From Phytohabitans sp036906915 (GTDB lineage Bacteria; Actinomycetota; Actinomycetes; Mycobacteriales; Micromonosporaceae), in contig NZ_JBAKHX010000021.1 in NCBI RefSeq assembly GCF_036906915.1, forward strand, positions 1 through 64,000: DNA of 64,000 nt. The letters run 5' to 3'. The number at the start of each line of letters is the position of its first letter. Position 1 is the stretch's first letter. Shown one piece after another: positions 59,837 through 64,000 of the stretch. The position numbers and the translations under genes were made by a program. The notes below the pieces were generated by a model. That model did no database searches. It was not told the origin of the DNA and saw only the letters and a program-made list of their open reading frames with translations.

Positions 59837-60585
59837 TCAGGCAGTCGGGGCACTTCATCGCGTTCTCTCTGGACACGCTGCGCGGTATGGCGCGGCGTCC
59901 GTTTCAGGTGCGCGAGTTCATTCAGCAGGCGTGGTTCATCAGCTCGGTCTCCATCCTGCCGGCCGCGCTGGTCGCCATCCCATTCGGCGCGGTGATCGCG
60001 CTGCAGCTGGGTTCTCTGGTACGCCAGCTCGGCGCGCAGTCGTTCACCGGTGCCGCCTCGGTACTGGCGGTGGTGCGCGAGGCGGGACCGATCGTGACCG
60101 CGCTCATCATCGCGGGTGCGGGCGGCTCGGCGATCTGTGCCGACCTGGGCGCCCGGAAGATTCGCGAAGAGCTGGACGCCATGCAGGTGCTCGGCATCGA
60201 CCCGATCCAGCGGCTGGTCGTGCCGCGCGTGGTCGCCGCGATGCTGGTGGCTGTTCTGCTCAACGGTGTCGTGAGCGTCGTCGGCGTCTCGGGCGGCTAC
60301 CTGTTCAACGTGGTGCTCCAGGACGGCACTCCGGGCGCGTACCTGGCCAGCTTTCAGGCGCTGGGCCAACTGCCCGACCTCATCGTTGGCGAGGTCAAGG
60401 CGCTGCTGTTCGGTGCCGTGGCGGCGCTGGTGGCCTCGTACAAGGGGATGAACGCCAAGGGCGGTCCGAAAGGCGTCGGCGACGCGGTGAACCAGAGCGT
60501 CGTCATCACGTTCATGTTGCTTTTCGCCCTGAACTTCGTCGTCACTGCCCTGTACTTCCAGCTCGTGCCGCAGAAGGGGTCCTGA
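59833..60585 (+). CDS. YrbEA-type Mce permease
   Basis: 250 residues from GTG 59833, whose GTGA overlaps the ATPase stop. MlaE/DUF140 permease with about five hydrophobic helices and the conserved stretch REAGPIVTALIIAGAGGSAICADLGARKIREELDAM, the coupling region for the ATPase (EExxA-like). Partners with the 60587-61375 protein. Confidence 0.93.
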   Translation: MIRQSGHFIAFSLDTLRGMARRPFQVREFIQQAWFISSVSILPAALVAIPFGAVIALQLGSLVRQLGAQSFTGAASVLAVVREAGPIVTALIIAGAGGSAICADLGARKIREELDAMQVLGIDPIQRLVVPRVVAAMLVAVLLNGVVSVVGVSGGYLFNVVLQDGTPGAYLASFQALGQLPDLIVGEVKALLFGAVAALVASYKGMNAKGGPKGVGDAVNQSVVITFMLLFALNFVVTALYFQLVPQKGS

Positions 60586-60586
60586 G

Positions 60587-61375
60587 ATGCTGCAGAGCCT
60601 CGGTGGGCAGCTGGCCTTCTACCTGCGGGCGTTCGCGTGGACCCCGCGCGCGGTGCGGCGGTACAAGCGCGAGGTGGCCCGGCTGCTGGCCGAGGTCAGC
60701 TTCGGCCGCGGCGCGCTCGCGGTGGCCGGCGGCACGGTCGGCGTGATCTGCTTCCTGACCTTCTTCACGGGTACGGAGGTCGGCCTCCAGGGCTACCAGG
60801 CGCTGAACCAGATCGGCAGCAGCGCGTTCACCGGCTTCGTGTCGGCGTACTTCAACACCCGCGAGATCGCCCCGCTGGTGGCCGCGCTGGCTCTCTCGGC
60901 AACCGTCGGGTGTGGATTCACCGCGCAGCTCGGCGCGATGCGCATCTCGGAGGAGGTCGACGCCCTCGAGGTGATGGGCATACCGTCCCTGCCGTTCCTG
61001 GTGACCACCCGGATGATCGCGGCGTTCGTCGCCATCATCCCGCTGTACGTGATCGGCCTGCTCTCCAGCTACCTGGCGACACGCACGATCGCGGTCTTCT
61101 ACTTCGGACAGTCGGCCGGCACCTACGACTACTACTTCGACCTGTTCCTGCCGCCGGTCGACGTGCTGTGGTCGTTCGGCAAGGTGCTGGTGTTCAGCGT
61201 GATCGTCGTGCTCGTGCACTGCTACTACGGGTACACGGCGACGGGTGGACCGGCCGGTGTGGGCGTGGCGGTCGGCCGTGCGGTGCGAACGGCGATCGTC
61301 TCCGTCAACATCGTCGACTTCTTCCTGTCGCTCGCCATCTGGGGCGCGACCACGACGGTACGGATCGCGGGGTGA
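60587..61375 (+). CDS. YrbEB-type Mce permease
   Basis: 262 residues, starting one base after the previous stop. MlaE/DUF140 fold with FTGFVSAYFNTREIAPLVAALAL and AQLGAMRISEEVDALEVMGI. Pairs with YrbEA to make the lipid channel through the membrane. Confidence 0.93.
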   Translation: MLQSLGGQLAFYLRAFAWTPRAVRRYKREVARLLAEVSFGRGALAVAGGTVGVICFLTFFTGTEVGLQGYQALNQIGSSAFTGFVSAYFNTREIAPLVAALALSATVGCGFTAQLGAMRISEEVDALEVMGIPSLPFLVTTRMIAAFVAIIPLYVIGLLSSYLATRTIAVFYFGQSAGTYDYYFDLFLPPVDVLWSFGKVLVFSVIVVLVHCYYGYTATGGPAGVGVAVGRAVRTAIVSVNIVDFFLSLAIWGATTTVRIAG

Positions 61376-61379
61376 CGGC

Positions 61380-62654
61380 GTGAAGCATCGGGTACTCGGC
61401 ATCGTCTTCATCGCGTTGCTCACGGCGGCTCTGTCGGCGGCGGTCCTCCAGTACAACAAGGCGTTCACCTCCGTCGCCTGGGTGACGCTCCTCGCCGACC
61501 GCAGCGGCATGCAGCTCAGCCGCGGCGCCGAGGTGAAGCTGCGCGGCGTCGTCGTTGGTGACGTGCGGTCGATCAGCAGCGACGGCAGCGGCGCGAGGCT
61601 GCGGCTGGCCCTCGACCCCGAGGTGACTTCGCAGATCCCGGCCGACGTGACCGCGCGGCTGCTGCCCAAGACGCTCTTCGGCGAGCGGTACGTGGCGCTG
61701 GCCGCGCCGGACGGCACGAGCGCCGCGCCGATCCGTGATGGTGCGACCATCACGCAGGACCGCACGCGCAACGGCATCGAGCTGGAGCGGGTGCTCGACG
61801 ACGCGCTGCCGCTGCTCCAGTCGATCCGCCCGGACCGGCTGGCCGCCACGCTGAGCGCGCTCGCCACGGCGCTGGAGGGGCGCGGCGACCAGGTCGGCGA
61901 CAACCTGGTGCTGCTGGATGCGTACCTGAAGGCGCTGAACCCCCAGATGCCGGTGATCGCCGAAGACGTGCGCAAGCTGGCCGCGGTGGTCGACGCGTAC
62001 GACGCGGCGCTGCCGGACCTGATGTCGATCCTGCGCGACGTGACCGTGACCGCCACGACCGTGTACGACCAGCGCACCCAGCTCGCCGCGCTGCTCGCCA
62101 GCACGACCGGTGCCGCCGATGTGTCGCGCATCTTCCTGGACCGGCACGGTGACCAGCTGATCCGGCTGGGCGACGTGAGCCGGCCGGTGCTGGAACTGCT
62201 CGCCGCCTACGCACCCGAGTACCCGTGCCTGCTGAAGGGTCTGGTCGCACTGGAGCCGCGCGTCGCGGAGTCGTTCGAGAACGGGCGGTTCCACATCACG
62301 CTGGAGGTGACCAGGGACGGTGGGAAGTACGTGTCCGGGCGGGACGATCCGGTGTACGGCGCGGACGACGGTCCACTGTGTCACGGACTGCCGAACCCGA
62401 AGCGGCCGGCGCCCGGATACCCCATCGCCGACGGATACGACTACGGGGCGAACCGGTCCCCCGTGAAGCTGCCCATCGGCCTGCCGAGCGTGACGCAGAG
62501 CCCCGACATGGGCGTCGCCGGCACGACCGAGGAGAAGGACGTGCTCAAGCCGATCGTCGGCGCGGCCACCGGCACGCTGCCGGTGGAGGTGCCCGACATC
62601 GCGGTGCTCCTGTGGGGCCCGCTGCTGCGCGGAGCGGTGGTGAACACGCCGTGA
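61380..62654 (+). CDS. MCE/MlaD protein, first of the operon (MceA-like)
   Basis: 424 residues from GTG 61380. An N-terminal membrane helix (about 5-22) is followed by the MCE domain (about 30-130: AWVTLLADRSGMQLSRGAEVKLRGVVVGDV ... LFGERYVAL). A long helical region follows, then a C-terminal tail with PVYGADDGPLCHGLPNPKR. MCE domains bind hydrophobic molecules and form the extracytoplasmic tunnel. It overlaps the next gene by GTGA. Confidence 0.9.
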   Translation: MKHRVLGIVFIALLTAALSAAVLQYNKAFTSVAWVTLLADRSGMQLSRGAEVKLRGVVVGDVRSISSDGSGARLRLALDPEVTSQIPADVTARLLPKTLFGERYVALAAPDGTSAAPIRDGATITQDRTRNGIELERVLDDALPLLQSIRPDRLAATLSALATALEGRGDQVGDNLVLLDAYLKALNPQMPVIAEDVRKLAAVVDAYDAALPDLMSILRDVTVTATTVYDQRTQLAALLASTTGAADVSRIFLDRHGDQLIRLGDVSRPVLELLAAYAPEYPCLLKGLVALEPRVAESFENGRFHITLEVTRDGGKYVSGRDDPVYGADDGPLCHGLPNPKRPAPGYPIADGYDYGANRSPVKLPIGLPSVTQSPDMGVAGTTEEKDVLKPIVGAATGTLPVEVPDIAVLLWGPLLRGAVVNTP

Positions 62655-63679
62655 AGACCGGAAAACCGCTGCTGAAGCTGCTCATCTTCGCGACCGTCAC
62701 GGTGCTGCTGACCGGTGCGCTCGCCCAGACGCTCGGGTCGTTCGACTTCGGCGGCACCACCTACCGGGCCCGGTTCACCGACGTCACCGGGCTGCTCGGC
62801 GGCGACGACGTGCGCATCGCCGGCGTGCGGGTGGGCCAGGTGCGCGACATCCGGGTGGTCGACAACTCGGTCGCCGAGGTGACGTTCACGGTGGACGACG
62901 ACGTCCCGGTCGCCGCGAGCGTGCTGGCGAAGATCCGGTACCGAAATCTCGTCGGCCAGCGGTACATCGCGCTGAGCGAAGGCCCTGGCGACGGCGGGCC
63001 GCTGCGCCCGCGCGGCCTGATCCCGCTCTCCCAGACGGCGCCCGCACTCGACCTGACCGCGCTGTTCAACGGGTTCCGTCCGCTGTTCACCGCGCTCACG
63101 CCGGACGACGTCAACAAGCTGGCGTACGAGATCATCCAGGTGCTGCAGGGTGAGGGCGGCACCGTGGCCAGCCTGCTGCGGCGCACCGCCTCGGTGACGA
63201 ACACGCTCGCCGACCGCGACGCGGTGATCGGGCGCGTGGTCACCAACCTCAACCAGGTGCTGTCCACTCTGGCCAGTCGCGACCAGGAGCTGGACCAGAC
63301 CATCGGGTCGCTCCAGCAGTTCGTCAGCGGGCTCGCGGCGGACCGGGTGGCCATCGGCAACGCGGTAGACAGCCTCGCCGACCTCACCGGGGCGACCGCC
63401 GATCTGCTGCACGACGCCCGGCCGGCCATCGCCGCCGACGTGGCGTCGCTCGACACGCTCGCCGGCACGCTGAACCGCAACTCAGCCGTCATCGACGAGA
63501 CGCTCGCTGAGCTGCCGGGGCGGTACGAGGCGCTGACCCGGGTGGCGTCGTACGGCTCGTGGTTCAACTTCTATCTCTGCGACTTCGACGGCCGGGTGAC
63601 CGTGGGCAGTCAGAGCCTGAACCCGGCGACTTTCAGCTCGCCGGCCGCCCGCTGCGCCGCGCCAGGGGGTGCGCGATGA
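62651..63679 (+). CDS. MCE/MlaD protein, second of the operon (MceB-like)
   Basis: 342 residues from GTG 62651. N-terminal helix (about 9-27), MCE domain (about 35-120: YRARFTDVTGLLGGDDVRIAGVRVGQVRDI ... IRYRNLVGQRYIALSEG), then a coiled helical region and a Cys-containing C-terminus (YGSWFNFYLCDFDGRV). Members probably stack into a heteromeric tunnel. Confidence 0.9.
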   Translation: MKTGKPLLKLLIFATVTVLLTGALAQTLGSFDFGGTTYRARFTDVTGLLGGDDVRIAGVRVGQVRDIRVVDNSVAEVTFTVDDDVPVAASVLAKIRYRNLVGQRYIALSEGPGDGGPLRPRGLIPLSQTAPALDLTALFNGFRPLFTALTPDDVNKLAYEIIQVLQGEGGTVASLLRRTASVTNTLADRDAVIGRVVTNLNQVLSTLASRDQELDQTIGSLQQFVSGLAADRVAIGNAVDSLADLTGATADLLHDARPAIAADVASLDTLAGTLNRNSAVIDETLAELPGRYEALTRVASYGSWFNFYLCDFDGRVTVGSQSLNPATFSSPAARCAAPGGAR

Positions 63680-64000
63680 TGCACCCCAGGAAAATGCTCC
63701 GCTTCGCTCCACGGTTCCGCAGGGGACCCCGCAAGCCGTTCCGGGAGCGGAACCCGGTCGTGGTCGGCGCGATCGGGCTCGCGGTGCTGGTCGGGGCGGT
63801 CGTCACCGCGTTCCGCATCGACGAGATCGCGGCGCTCAGCGCACGCGGCTACCAGGCGGCCTTCCGTGACGCGAGCGGCCTCGCGCCGGGCAACGAGGTG
63901 CGCGTCGCGGGGGTGCGCGTCGGCAAGGTGACCGATGTGGACCTGGGCCGGCAGGGCGGCGCCATGTACGTGCGGGTCAGCTTCCGGGTCGAGGACGACG
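63676..64000 (+). CDS. MCE protein, third of the operon (MceC-like), partial
   Basis: Start ATG 63676 overlaps the previous stop (ATGA); the gene runs off the window after about 108 codons. A basic N-terminus (RFAPRFRRGPRKPFRERN) precedes a membrane helix (about 28-46) and the opening of an MCE domain (AAFRDASGLAPGNEVRVAGV then RVGKVTDVDL). The remaining mce genes are expected to continue downstream. Confidence 0.9.
   Translation, partial: MMHPRKMLRFAPRFRRGPRKPFRERNPVVVGAIGLAVLVGAVVTAFRIDEIAALSARGYQAAFRDASGLAPGNEVRVAGVRVGKVTDVDLGRQGGAMYVRVSFRVEDD

Overview
The window is GC-rich (roughly 70% by eye) and densely coded. GTG and TTG starts, ATGA/GTGA stop-start overlaps, TAT-dependent lipoproteins, CBM2-tailed exoproteins, a SigD/RsdA-type sigma/anti-sigma pair and an Mce operon indicate a filamentous actinomycete. 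Micromonosporaceae is my best guess (inference, no marker gene available). No rRNA, tRNA, CRISPR array, complete insertion sequence or prophage was found, although I had no tRNA-finding tool.

Layout. 1-420: the tail of an unknown gene and a broken GNAT acetyltransferase. 419-9710: a secreted M6-like metalloprotease, then a hydroxyproline-degradation cluster (proline-racemase-family epimerase, an iron-sulfur/FAD dehydrogenase fusion, an MMPL exporter, a D-amino-acid-oxidase-like subunit) with a divergent PucR regulator. 9703-12747: two unknown membrane proteins, a lipoprotein and an AbiEi/DUF559-type protein. 12865-18922: an exopolysaccharide operon (GT4 glycosyltransferase, O-antigen-ligase-like polymerase, Wzz-like protein, flippase, sulfotransferase). 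18995-27111: an eight-gene Ebo-like operon (inositol-phosphate synthase, UbiA prenyltransferase, TIM-barrel protein, EboA, TatD-like EboB, EboE, phosphodiesterase EboF, polyprenyl synthase). This is the best candidate for an incompletely described system: the usual EboD sugar-phosphate cyclase is absent, and a different cyclitol-forming enzyme plus a dedicated prenyl-diphosphate synthase are present.

27300-38349: a carbohydrate locus with a ThuA/glucose-dehydrogenase/PKD/CBM exoprotein, a Gfo/Idh/MocA oxidoreductase, a CUT2-type ABC importer (binding protein, permease, ATPase), a ROK repressor and a TAT-exported sugar isomerase. An 89-bp unit is triplicated between ATPase and permease. 38569-42323: an ABC-2 drug-type exporter, divergent from a second ROK repressor across a perfect operator-like palindrome. 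42445-44804: an unknown protein and DnaG primase. 44948-48322: a DUF4956 / VTC / CotH-kinase operon behind a paired TTCCGGAA site. 48330-51776: an FHA protein, an Svx-like exoprotein, and a CsoR/CopZ copper pair with GC-rich operators.

51955-56455: a compact polyketide/fatty-acid-like operon (ACP, active ketosynthase, truncated Cys-less partner, AMP-ligase/thioesterase fusion). Upstream of it lies about 930 bp of non-coding DNA packed with two minisatellites and two copies of a long stem-loop. 57384-58747: anti-sigma and sigma factor. 58904-64000: an Mce lipid-import operon (ATPase, two YrbE permeases, Mce proteins) that runs off the end.

Gene families were recognised by reading motifs. Functional assignments are family knowledge; operon-level roles are inference.
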